Source: CAZCFB01 sp964511535
GTDB lineage: Bacteria; Myxococcota_A; Polyangia; GCA-2747355; CAZCFB01
DNA length: 13,214 nucleotides
NCBI GenBank assembly: GCA_964511535.1
Contig: CAZEFW010000199.1
Location: forward strand, 1 to 13,214
Reading direction: 5' to 3'
Under the pieces are notes generated by a model. It ran no database searches. It saw nothing but the letters and a program-made list of their open reading frames with translations, and had not been told where the DNA came from. Within the stretch, counting starts at the first letter, position 1; the number at the start of each line of letters is the position of its first letter. This document shows positions 6,874-13,214 of the stretch, one piece after another. The position numbers and the translations under genes are program-made.

Positions 6874-8280
6874 ACGCCGCACCTGGCCCGGGCTCCACTC
6901 GTCCCTGATGATCGGCTTCGCCTCGGCCTTCTTCAGGATGTTCTTGGGCACCGCCCAGCGCGGCACCACCACGTCCTCCACATGGTGCCGCATGTAGTCG
7001 TCGTACATGTGGAACATGCCCCGGTCACCGGTCTTGAGCCCGTGGCTGTTCTCCACGCGCCACTTGCGCACCTTGCCCCGCTTGCCGGGGATCGGATCGT
7101 AGCCGGTGATGGCCATGGCATGGTTCGCCCCGGTGAGCCCGGCGTTGAGCTTGTCCCGCTTGGCCAGGCGCGAGCTCGGGATCAGGTTGCGGTAGTTGAA
7201 CGCGCGCAGGCTGAGGATGCCCCTGGCGTCCCCGGGGCCCACCTTGATGTCGGCGCGGTGGGGGTTGTCGCTGTCCACGTTGACCCCGAACAGCACCGCC
7301 TCGCCCTTGCGGACCGTGCGCTTGATGGCCTGCTGGATCACGTCCATGGACACGTTGTACTCGTTGAACGACTTCATGCCGGGGGACACGCCGCTCTCGT
7401 AGCGGCGGTTGTAAGAGCGGTTGCTGTAATTGGTCAGCGTCACGTAGTCGAGCTGCTTGTCGGTGACGCCCAAAAACTGCCGGGCGAAGGTCTTGGGCGT
7501 GTACTGCTTGCCCTTGTGGGTGAACCGCCGGGGCGGCTTGCCCAGGGCGGTACCGAGCAGCCCGTCGATCTGCTTGTTGTAGGTCCGCAGCAGGTTCTGG
7601 CGCTGGGCCTTGCTCGCCTTGGACTTGTCGAGACGGGAGAAGTCCCGCTGGGCCTTGGCCAGCATGCTCTGCAGGCGGTTGATGTAGAGCCCGGGCTTGG
7701 CGCCGTCAGCGGTGAGCGGCATCTTCTCGGCCGGCACGTAGCCGTGCTTGCGGATGATGTCCATGGCCCAGATCTGGAAGCCGCCCTCGTCCGCCTCGGC
7801 CACCCGGGACAGGTCGGGCGCCTGGTCTCGTCCCTCCTTGCTGGAGAACTCCTTGATCAGCGCGCGCGCCGTCTGGCGCATGTTGTAGTAGTTGACGAAG
7901 CTGGAGCTGAGCATGGGCGCCCCGCGGCCCTTTCGATGCATCTTGCTGGCCAGCACCCGGCCGGAGGCGAAGATCCAGCAGTTGCCGCTGCCGCACTGGT
8001 CGCGGACCTTGTAGGTCTTCGGCTCCGGGACCTTCACCTTGTAGCCGGGGTTGTGCTTCTTGACGAAGGAGCGGCGCAGGGCCACGGCCTTGAGCCCGTA
8101 CTTGCGGATCGCCCGGTTGAGCACCCGCTTGGGCAGCTGGCGCTTGGCCCGGTCGCTCATGGTCAGCACCTTGCTCAGGTCGAAGCCCTTCCTGGCGTGG
8201 CCACGCCCGGGTAAGGCGATCACCAGCAGGGCGAACACCATGACCCCCACGATCCTCCATCGCTGACACCAACACTTCAT
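6862..8280 (-). CDS. Exported bleomycin-hydrolase/PepC-like cysteine peptidase (family C1B)
   Basis: This 472-residue protein has an N-terminal signal peptide (hydrophobic core ~9-23, Ala-Arg cleavage region near 29). Catalytic elements of papain-type C1 peptidases are in order: oxyanion Gln95 and Cys101 in DQCGSGNCWIFASG (94-107), His387 in NHAMAITGYD (386-395), and Asn411 in WRVENSHGLKTGDRGMF (407-423). The tail ENSxG...VEDVVVPR matches the end of bleomycin hydrolase/PepC, which in other bacteria are cytosolic aminopeptidases; export is therefore unusual. The usual Trp in ENSWG is His413. The start is ATG 8280 because AGGAGGT lies eight bases upstream; a longer in-frame version from 8316 has no such support. 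A sigma-54 promoter lies 69 bases upstream, so the gene probably has its own regulated transcript. Confidence 0.88.
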   Translation of the reverse strand: MKCWCQRWRIVGVMVFALLVIALPGRGHARKGFDLSKVLTMSDRAKRQLPKRVLNRAIRKYGLKAVALRRSFVKKHNPGYKVKVPEPKTYKVRDQCGSGNCWIFASGRVLASKMHRKGRGAPMLSSSFVNYYNMRQTARALIKEFSSKEGRDQAPDLSRVAEADEGGFQIWAMDIIRKHGYVPAEKMPLTADGAKPGLYINRLQSMLAKAQRDFSRLDKSKASKAQRQNLLRTYNKQIDGLLGTALGKPPRRFTHKGKQYTPKTFARQFLGVTDKQLDYVTLTNYSNRSYNRRYESGVSPGMKSFNEYNVSMDVIQQAIKRTVRKGEAVLFGVNVDSDNPHRADIKVGPGDARGILSLRAFNYRNLIPSSRLAKRDKLNAGLTGANHAMAITGYDPIPGKRGKVRKWRVENSHGLKTGDRGMFHMYDDYMRHHVEDVVVPRWAVPKNILKKAEAKPIIRDEWSPGQVRRPKP

Positions 8281-8348
8281 CCTGACGTACCTCCTCGTCC
8301 AGGCAGCTCGGCACACGAGATCCGGGATCCTGGACCGACGTATTGATG

Positions 8349-8365
8349 AGCAAGCGGCGTGCCAG
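8349..8365 (-). promoter_or_regulatory. Sigma-54 (RpoN) promoter for the cysteine peptidase gene
   Basis: On the minus strand the sequence reads CTGGCACG-CCGC-TTGCT, matching the -24/-12 consensus YTGGCACG-N4-TTGCW at every defined base, with correct spacing. Transcription should start near 8339-8336, giving a leader of about 57-60 bases before the ATG at 8280, which carries a strong AGGAGGT. It lies in the only long gap (169 bases) of this minus-strand gene cluster. Sigma-54 promoters need an enhancer-binding activator protein; none is encoded in the window. Confidence 0.8.
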
Positions 8366-8408
8366 GCAGGAGGGACGCCAAGCTGTTGAAATCAGGTGCG
8401 AGGGGAGC

Positions 8409-8429
8409 CCGGGATCCACCGAATCCCGG
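8409..8429. repeat. Inverted repeat upstream of the sigma-54 promoter
   Basis: CCGGGAT (8409-8415) and ATCCCGG (8423-8429) form a perfect 7-base inverted repeat around a 7-base centre. It lies 43 bases upstream of the -24 element and 20 bases past the stop codon of the racemase-like gene. It could be an activator-binding site or a hairpin ending the upstream transcript; there is no T-run. A related half, CCGGGATCC, occurs again at 8322-8330 in the leader. Confidence 0.45.
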
Positions 8430-8449
8430 AGTCGGCGGTGGCGGTTGGG

Positions 8450-9361
8450 TCAGCCGGTTGGGGGCCGGTACACCCGGGCCACCACCTGGTCGGCGTAGCA
8501 GGCCACCGAGTCCATGCCCACCTCGTAGTCCAGGTCCGAGTGGGCCTCCACCGCGTACAGGTCCACCCCCGCGCTCATCTTGTGCCGACGCACCAGCGCC
8601 AGCAGGGCCTTGAGCGAATCGGTGTGCTCTGCGCGGTCGCCGCCCAGCGCCGCGTGGATGGCGCGCATCACCACCGCCCGGTCCGCCTTGCTCAGCTTCT
8701 GCACGGTCAGGTCCAGGTCCATGCGCGCCACCGCCTCCTTGTAGATCTTGCGGATGCGGCGGGTGCCCAGGGCGAGCAGCCTGTCGTGGCCCTCGGCCAC
8801 GGCCGCCCGGGCCACCGCCTCGGGCACCGAGGGGAAAGCCAGATCCACGCCGCCGCCGGCCACCCTGCGGCACAGCTCGATGCTGGCGTCATCAGGCGGC
8901 GAGCCAGCCTCGACGAGCAGCTCGACGATTCCCTCGGCGCTGGAGAACCGCTCGGCCAGGCTCCAGCACACCGGCGCCAGCGAGTCGCTGGGCAGCAGGA
9001 CCCGCACCGTGTCGATGCCTCGCGCCAGCGGGCCGCGCATGGCCTCGAAGCAGAGCTGCCCCAGCCGGGCCTCGATCTGCGACGGCTCCAGGCCGCCCTT
9101 GAAGCCCACCTTGACCCGCTGATCCAGCGGCTCACCGGCGGCGCGGTAGGCGGCGATGAACGGCTCCTTGACATGGCGCACCTCGCCGCGAACGGCGATG
9201 GAGATGCGCCGGTACTCGTCGAAGAAGGTGCTCCCGGCCGGCAGCGACCGCTTGATCAGCCGACGCTCGGCGGCGGACAGCTGCGCGCAGAAGCGCAGCG
9301 CCGCGTCCCGACCGAAGTCGCTCAGGATGACTGCCAGGATCGGCTTGGGGTACAGGTCCAT
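8450..9361 (-). CDS. Divergent Asp/Glu-racemase-like protein, function unknown
   Basis: This 303-residue protein has no signal peptide or membrane segment. The family is not certain. The C-terminal half (about 173-280) resembles the second domain of aspartate/glutamate racemases: a strand followed by RLLALGTRRIRKIY (194-207), a helical stretch, then AGVDLYAVEAHSDL (264-277) where those enzymes have 'GVILGCTE'. In the first domain, VLLPSDS (121-127) sits where racemases have 'IPCNT'. If this alignment is right, both catalytic cysteines are replaced (Ser125 and Val271), so normal racemase chemistry would be impossible. The start at ATG 9361 is supported by GAGGAG about six bases upstream. It lies 18 bases behind the GH43-like lipoprotein gene, so the two are likely co-transcribed. 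Confidence 0.8.
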   Translation of the reverse strand: MDLYPKPILAVILSDFGRDAALRFCAQLSAAERRLIKRSLPAGSTFFDEYRRISIAVRGEVRHVKEPFIAAYRAAGEPLDQRVKVGFKGGLEPSQIEARLGQLCFEAMRGPLARGIDTVRVLLPSDSLAPVCWSLAERFSSAEGIVELLVEAGSPPDDASIELCRRVAGGGVDLAFPSVPEAVARAAVAEGHDRLLALGTRRIRKIYKEAVARMDLDLTVQKLSKADRAVVMRAIHAALGGDRAEHTDSLKALLALVRRHKMSAGVDLYAVEAHSDLDYEVGMDSVACYADQVVARVYRPPTG

Positions 9362-9379
9362 CGGTCGCTCCTCGCGCTC

Positions 9380-10495
9380 CTACTTCGCCACCAGGACCTC
9401 GCGCACGATGGCCTTGGTGTCAGCAGAGGTATGGTACACGAAGATGTGGCCGTCCTGCCGCCGGTAGATGGAGGGCATGTCGTTGCCGCAGCCGTGGGGC
9501 TTCTTGGCCGACAGCCCCAGGGGGTTGCTCGGCAGGGGCGACCAGTTGACCAGGTCGGTGCTGCGCGCCATGCCCCAGCCGTAGCGGTTCTTCGCCTCGC
9601 AGGTGAAGTCGGTGTCCGCGCCCTCGTAGACCATGTAGACATACGACCCCTCGCGCAGCAGGCGGGCCATGGAGTGCTGGCCCCTGTCCCAGCCCGAGGC
9701 GGGCGGCTTGAACACCGGGTTGCCCGGGTGCTTGACCAGCGAGCTCATGCTCTTGCCCGAGGCGAAGCCGACGCTCATGTTCTTGCCGCCCAGGGGGAAG
9801 CCGGCGTAGAACACGTACACCTTGCCGCCCTCGACGAGGATGCCCGGCGTGGCCAGGGCTCCCTGGTCCCAGGCGCCGCCCTTGCCGTGCTTGAGCAGCT
9901 GCCCCTTCTTGGACCAGGTCACGCCGTCCGAGGACTCGGCCCAGTTCAGGGCCGCCACGTGGGACTCTTCGTACACCATCACCCACTTCGACCCGAGCTT
10001 GGCCACCGCCGGCGCCACCGAGAAGATGTGCCCTGCGTCGGGGGAGATGATCACCCCCTTGAACACCTGGAAGGCGTCGCCCTTGTTGCTGGAGATGGAG
10101 AGGCAGATGGAGGTCTTGCCCTTGGGCATAAAGCAGCGGTGGTACATGTACACCGTGGTGGCGGAGATGTCCGGCCGGGCCACGGCGAAGGCCTCGCGGT
10201 GGCCGGGCCCGCCTTCCACGGGCACTGACGTCTGGTCCGCCTTGAACTTGGCCTTGCCGGTCCAGAGCTGAGCCAGGGTGGGCAGCCCGGGCTTCGGTTT
10301 GTCGGGGGGCAGCGTACGGTCCCGGGGCCGGCGGTCCGGCGGGGCGTTGGAGTCGCTTGCGCCGGCGTCGGCCGCGGCCAGGTCAGGGCGGGTCCCGTCG
10401 ACGGCGCCGGTGCCCGTATCGGAGGTGGTGAGCTCTCCGTTGCAGGCGATGGAGAGCAGCAGGGACAGGGTGGCGGCGCGCAGTGTCATCGTCAT
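9380..10495 (-). CDS. GH43-like five-bladed propeller lipoprotein
   Basis: This 371-residue protein has a probable lipoprotein signal, with C18 in LSIAC, and an Asp/Pro/Arg-rich linker to about residue 72. The rest resembles the five-bladed propeller of glycoside hydrolase families 43/32/68/130. Diagnostic pieces are WAESSDGVTWSKKG (185-198), GAWDQGALATPGIL and GKVYVFYAG (207-232), GWDRGQHSMARLL and SYVYMVYEG (268-292), then RSTDLVNWSP (311-320). The pattern 'SxDgxxW ... WD.g....P.vl..gg.vY.fY.G' is typical of these proteins. Catalytic residues cannot be assigned by eye, so it may cleave or only bind glycans at the cell surface. ATG 10489, two codons in, is an equally possible start; neither has a good ribosome-binding site. 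It is divergent from the MYXO-CTERM gene across 66 bases. Confidence 0.83.
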   Translation of the reverse strand: MTMTLRAATLSLLLSIACNGELTTSDTGTGAVDGTRPDLAAADAGASDSNAPPDRRPRDRTLPPDKPKPGLPTLAQLWTGKAKFKADQTSVPVEGGPGHREAFAVARPDISATTVYMYHRCFMPKGKTSICLSISSNKGDAFQVFKGVIISPDAGHIFSVAPAVAKLGSKWVMVYEESHVAALNWAESSDGVTWSKKGQLLKHGKGGAWDQGALATPGILVEGGKVYVFYAGFPLGGKNMSVGFASGKSMSSLVKHPGNPVFKPPASGWDRGQHSMARLLREGSYVYMVYEGADTDFTCEAKNRYGWGMARSTDLVNWSPLPSNPLGLSAKKPHGCGNDMPSIYRRQDGHIFVYHTSADTKAIVREVLVAK

Positions 10496-10501
10496 GGTGG
10501 T

Positions 10502-10529
10502 TCGACAAGCTTACCCAAGGCACCATAAA
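10502..10529 (+). promoter_or_regulatory. Possible sigma-70-type promoter in the 66-base divergent gap
   Basis: TCGACA (10502-10507, one mismatch to TTGACA) and CATAAA (10524-10529, two mismatches to TATAAT) are spaced by 16 bases and would drive the plus-strand MYXO-CTERM gene. The gap is AT-richer than the flanking genes. It must also serve the minus-strand lipoprotein gene, whose promoter I cannot place. Confidence 0.3.
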
Positions 10530-10561
10530 CTTACGACATACCTTCCGCGAGGAGCCCTTTC

Positions 10562-12811
10562 ATGACTTGCCGCAGAAATAGCCTGTTGATCGCGCTGCTG
10601 ATGTTCGCCGCCGCGCCCGCCGCCCAGGCCGCGCCGACCATCAAGGAGGCGGGCTGGACCAAGATCCGCGAGATCAGCTTCAGCAATGCCCAGAGCGCGC
10701 GCATCAACCCCAAGGACGGCGCGATCTATGTGGCGCGCCGGCAGAGCTCGGGCGGAATCTACCGCGTGGACGCCTTCGGGCTGGAGACCAAGATCGCCAG
10801 CGCCAGCTACCCGTCGGCGCTGCTGATCACAGCCAACGGGGACCTGTTCTGGAGCGAGGATCACGGCGGAAACATCTACCGGGTGGCGTACAAGACCACC
10901 ACCAAGCAGACCTGGGTCAGCGGCTTTCACTCTGGCGACGACGACCCCATCGGCATGGCCGTGGCGCCGGCGGGCTACACGGGCAGCCTGCTCAAGGCAG
11001 GCGAGGCGCTGGTGGTGGACAGGGGCTATAACGGCCCGGACGAGGTGTGGAAGTGGAACCCGGCCGTGGCCCAGGGTGAGGCGCAGGTGCACAAGGACAA
11101 CGGCACCCTGGTGGACGCGGTGGACATCGCCATCGACAAGGTGTCGACCTATGTCCTGGACACCGGCGGCTCGGGGCCGGGCAAGATCTACTCCCTCGGG
11201 ACGGGCGGGACCCTGACCGCGCTTGCGCCCAAGATGACCTTCCTCAACGCCGGGGCCATCGCGGTGGAGCACGCCACGGGCGACCTCTTCATCACGGACA
11301 ACGGGCCGGGCCGGGTGATTCGGATCAAGCCCAAAACCGGGGCCGCGTCCCTGGTCATCGAGGGGCTGTCGTTCTTTGGTGACGGCTGGGCCTCGCTGCA
11401 GGTAACGCCGGACGACAAGACGCTGGTGGTGACCGCGAAAGGGAAGACCTACATCTACGCCCGCTGCGGCGTCTCACCCGCGGGGTCCGCGGGAGACTGC
11501 GATGCCAACGGTACCCTCGACGCCTGCGATCTGGCGCTGGGCAAGGCCAAGGACTGCAACGACAACGGCGTGCCCGACAGCTGCGACATCGCCAAGGGCA
11601 CCAGCTCCGACTGCGACAAGAACAAGATCCCCGACGAGTGCCCGTCCTGCGCGCCGGTGGAGGCGGTGTTCGTCATGGACCACTCGTCGTCCATGAACGA
11701 CGAGGCGGCGGCCCTGTGCGGCAAGCTCACCGCCGTGACCAAGGCGCTGGCGGCCAGGGGGATCAAGCTCAACTCGGAGATGCTCGGCATCGCCGCCAAG
11801 CCGGGGGGCGCCTACTCCTGCCTCACGTCGTCGGTCATCGCGAAGTACGGCACCACCGTGCCGCTAAACCCGCCGGCCAACCAGGCGGTGCTGGGCAAGT
11901 GCCCGGGCAGCAGCCAGGTGGCATCCGAGGACTGGGGCAGAGCCACCTCCGTGGTGGCGGGGACCAAGAAATGGACCAAGGGCAACATCCGCATGGTGGT
12001 GCCCATCGCCGACGAGGGGCCCTGGTGCGGCAACCCGGCCAGCGACCCCGGGCTGGACCGCGACTCCATCACCCAGGCGATCAAGGTGGCCAAGGCGAAC
12101 AAGGTCATCGTCTCGCCCATCACGGGCACCGGCTCCGGGTCGGGGGTGATCAAGCTGGCCACCGACCTGGCCAAGGGCACTGGCGGAAAGACCATCGGCT
12201 CCAAGCAGCCCCAGGCGGACATGGCCAAGGCCGTGCTCGACATCATCAAGAGCGCTTGCTTCACCTTCAGCGACTGCAACAAGAACGGCTCGCCCGATGA
12301 CTGCGACATCAGCACCGGCAAGAGCAAGGATTGCGACAAGAACAAGGTGCCCGACGAGTGCCAGAGCCCCAAGCCCACCTGCATCAAGCCGGACATGGGC
12401 GTACCGGACATGGGTGTGCCGGACATGAGCGTGCCTGACCTGTTCGTGCCGGACATGAGCGTGCCGGACCTGCCAGTGCCCGACCAGGCTGTGCCTGACC
12501 AGGCCATCCCCGACCAGACAGCGCCCGACCAGACGGCGCCCGACCAGGCGGCGCCCGACCAGGCGATGGCCGATTCCATGACGCCGGACCAGGCCGCGGC
12601 CGATACCAGCGCCACCCCGGACACCTCGGCCAGCCCGGACACCTCGGCGAGCCCGGACACCTCGGCCACCCTCGAGGCGGGCCCCAAGCTGGACGGCGGC
12701 ACCAAGACCTTCGAGGGCAGCGGCTGCGACTGCCGCGTGAGCCAGGGTTCGCCCTCCCCCGCCCCGCTGCTCCTGTTGCTCGGCCTCCTGCTGTACCGCC
12801 GCCGTCCCTGA
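10562..12811 (+). CDS. Multidomain surface protein: propeller, Ca-type repeats, VWA, PD linker, MYXO-CTERM
   Basis: This 749-residue exported protein has a signal peptide at 1-23 (cleavage after AQA). Residues ~30-300 form an NHL/SMP-30-like beta-propeller (repeated 'G.IYR/..LFWSED/.GDLFITDN' strands). At ~310-361 come three Asp/Asn/Cys-rich loops (DCDANGTLDACD, DCNDNGVPDSCD, DCDKNKIPDEC) resembling calcium-binding dockerin or thrombospondin-3 repeats. A VWA domain follows with MIDAS motif D373-H-S375-S-S377, running to about 565, then two more such loops (571-602). A Pro-Asp linker spans 610-703. The tail GCDCRVSQ, a hydrophobic run and YRRRP (722-749) fits MYXO-CTERM, a C-terminal sorting signal of Myxococcota. 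The protein is thus probably anchored on the cell surface and may bind partners; no catalytic site is seen. GAGGAG eight bases upstream supports the start. Confidence 0.9.
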   Translation: MTCRRNSLLIALLMFAAAPAAQAAPTIKEAGWTKIREISFSNAQSARINPKDGAIYVARRQSSGGIYRVDAFGLETKIASASYPSALLITANGDLFWSEDHGGNIYRVAYKTTTKQTWVSGFHSGDDDPIGMAVAPAGYTGSLLKAGEALVVDRGYNGPDEVWKWNPAVAQGEAQVHKDNGTLVDAVDIAIDKVSTYVLDTGGSGPGKIYSLGTGGTLTALAPKMTFLNAGAIAVEHATGDLFITDNGPGRVIRIKPKTGAASLVIEGLSFFGDGWASLQVTPDDKTLVVTAKGKTYIYARCGVSPAGSAGDCDANGTLDACDLALGKAKDCNDNGVPDSCDIAKGTSSDCDKNKIPDECPSCAPVEAVFVMDHSSSMNDEAAALCGKLTAVTKALAARGIKLNSEMLGIAAKPGGAYSCLTSSVIAKYGTTVPLNPPANQAVLGKCPGSSQVASEDWGRATSVVAGTKKWTKGNIRMVVPIADEGPWCGNPASDPGLDRDSITQAIKVAKANKVIVSPITGTGSGSGVIKLATDLAKGTGGKTIGSKQPQADMAKAVLDIIKSACFTFSDCNKNGSPDDCDISTGKSKDCDKNKVPDECQSPKPTCIKPDMGVPDMGVPDMSVPDLFVPDMSVPDLPVPDQAVPDQAIPDQTAPDQTAPDQAAPDQAMADSMTPDQAAADTSATPDTSASPDTSASPDTSATLEAGPKLDGGTKTFEGSGCDCRVSQGSPSPAPLLLLLGLLLYRRRP
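12389..12670 (+). repeat. Coding tandem repeats for the Pro-Asp linker
   Basis: The DNA repeats with a 15-base period encoding VPDMS/VPDQA/APDQT-like pentapeptides, about 15 units. It then changes to three 18-base units encoding PDTSAS-like hexapeptides (from about 12616). The units are similar but not identical, so the array has drifted. Such linkers hold a domain away from the envelope, and slippage could change their length between strains. Confidence 0.85.
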
Positions 12812-12835
12812 CCTCGCCCCCGGCCTTGCCCAGCC

Positions 12836-12862
12836 TTGACACCGCCCCCACCCGGTGATAAT
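12836..12862 (+). promoter_or_regulatory. Sigma-70-type promoter for tRNA-Ala
   Basis: A perfect TTGACA (12836-12841) is followed after 15 bases by GATAAT (12857-12862), one mismatch to TATAAT. Shifting the -10 element to TAATCC gives 17-base spacing but a poorer match. Transcription would start near 12869, just before the mature tRNA 5' end at 12877. The short gap after the upstream stop codon (12811) contains nothing else. Confidence 0.7.
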
Positions 12863-12876
12863 CCCTCTCTCCGTCC

Positions 12877-12950
<74 letters not shown>

Positions 12951-12957
12951 TAATCAT

Positions 12958-12975
12958 TGAGGTTTTTCGACCTCA
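12958..12975 (+). terminator. Short hairpin just after tRNA-Ala
   Basis: TGAGGT (12958-12963) and ACCTCA (12970-12975) form a perfect 6-base stem with a TTTTCG loop, 7 bases after the tRNA. There is no T-run after it. It may be a processing or pausing hairpin, with the stronger hairpin downstream doing the termination. Confidence 0.45.
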
Positions 12976-12982
12976 CCTTCCT

Positions 12983-13014
12983 GTAGCACCGATTGGGCAT
13001 CCAATCGGTGCTAC
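12983..13014 (+). terminator. Strong 14-base-pair hairpin, probable tRNA terminator
   Basis: A perfect 14-base inverted repeat (12983-12996 and 13001-13014) closes a GCAT loop and is followed on the plus strand by TTGGTTTT. This fits an intrinsic terminator for the tRNA transcript. The stop codon of the minus-strand recombinase-like gene (13011-13013) lies inside the right arm, so the hairpin may act on both strands. Confidence 0.7.
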
Positions 13015-13214
13015 TTGGTTTTGGGCTCGGTGTTCGCGCACCGGGCCCGTTGTGATTCTGCTTCTCCTTTACTATCAAGACGTTCCAGCATGCGCTGCTG
13101 GTCAGCCTGTGCTGCTTCACTGGAATCGATGTAGTGATCCCTGGTCACGCGCGGATTGTTGGTTCTTCTCACTCGATGGTGGGTGGCAGCGGATTTCCCT
13201 TTTGCGCGCAGGCG
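13011..13214 (-). CDS. C-terminal 67 residues of a possible tyrosine recombinase (integrase), cut by window edge
   Basis: The frame is open from the window edge to TAG at 13013-13011. The segment RRTNNPRVTRDHYID (residues 16-30 of the visible part) resembles the last box of tyrosine recombinases, typically 'LGHTNPxVTxxHYxD', with the catalytic Tyr at position 28. The usual Gly-His is Arg-Arg here. After it come an acidic/Gln-rich helix and a polar tail. Codons such as AAA, AGT, GAA, GCA, CTT and TCA are much AT-richer at the third position than in the other genes, suggesting horizontal origin. Its end points at the 3' end of a tRNA gene, where integrases of genomic islands are commonly found. 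The family call rests on a short motif; another DNA-binding protein is possible. Confidence 0.55.
   Translation of the reverse strand, partial: RLRAKGKSAATHHRVRRTNNPRVTRDHYIDSSEAAQADQQRMLERLDSKGEAESQRARCANTEPKTK
13023..13048. repeat. Inverted repeat inside the recombinase-like gene end
   Basis: GGGCTCGGTG (13023-13032) and CACCGGGCCC (13039-13048) pair over 10 bases with one G-T pair and a TTCGCG loop. It is the third hairpin in under 100 bases after the tRNA. It lies in coding sequence of the minus-strand gene. Its role is unclear; it could be a second terminator or part of a recombination site. Confidence 0.5.

Noticed and set aside
8281..8316. 12-residue N-terminal extension of the peptidase
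   Set aside because: It would place residues before a good signal peptide and lacks a ribosome-binding site, whereas ATG 8280 has AGGAGGT at the right distance.
8396..10228. Plus-strand frame of 610 codons opposite the racemase-like and GH43-like genes
   Set aside because: It is rich in His, Gln, Val, Arg and Ala, as expected for an antisense shadow, and it runs across two real genes and their junction.

Overview
The window is GC-rich bacterial DNA, densely coding on both strands. It most likely comes from a Myxococcota (deltaproteobacterial) genome. The best evidence is the protein at 10562-12811, which ends in a MYXO-CTERM-like tail (Gly-Cys-x-Cys, hydrophobic stretch, Arg-rich end). Supporting signs are lipoproteins with Asp/Pro-rich linkers, Cys-rich myxobacterial-type repeats and a near-perfect sigma-54 promoter. 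The organism is inferred from these signatures, not from a database match.

Layout. (1) 1-1780, minus strand: a tight operon of a NadM-type nicotinamide-nucleotide adenylyltransferase, a von Willebrand A (VWA) protein with a C-terminal zinc ribbon, and an unrecognised protein cut by the window edge. (2) 1813-6760, plus strand: a sulfatase/alkaline-phosphatase-superfamily lipoprotein with Thr at the nucleophile position, a Cys-rich propeller lipoprotein with a 56-residue repeat, and a GT28/MurG-like glycosyltransferase. (3) 6761-6861: a convergent gap holding a composite short repeat. (4) 6862-10495, minus strand: an exported bleomycin-hydrolase-like cysteine peptidase behind its own sigma-54 promoter, an Asp/Glu-racemase-like protein apparently without catalytic cysteines, and a GH43-like five-bladed propeller lipoprotein. 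(5) 10562-12811, plus strand: a large multidomain surface protein (propeller, Ca-type repeats, VWA, Ca-type repeats, Pro-Asp linker, MYXO-CTERM). (6) 12877-12950: tRNA-Ala(CGC) with a clear promoter, followed by three hairpins. (7) 13011-13214, minus strand: the C-terminal end of a gene with AT-richer codons that looks like a tyrosine recombinase, suggesting the edge of an integrated element.

Functional picture. Five of the nine complete proteins are predicted to be exported: three candidate lipoproteins, one secreted peptidase and one anchored surface protein. The middle of the window therefore looks like an envelope or extracellular accessory region. The NadM/VWA operon is cytosolic and is the best candidate for an undescribed small system. 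The tRNA/recombinase junction is the most likely site of horizontal transfer. No CRISPR array, rRNA or insertion sequence was seen.
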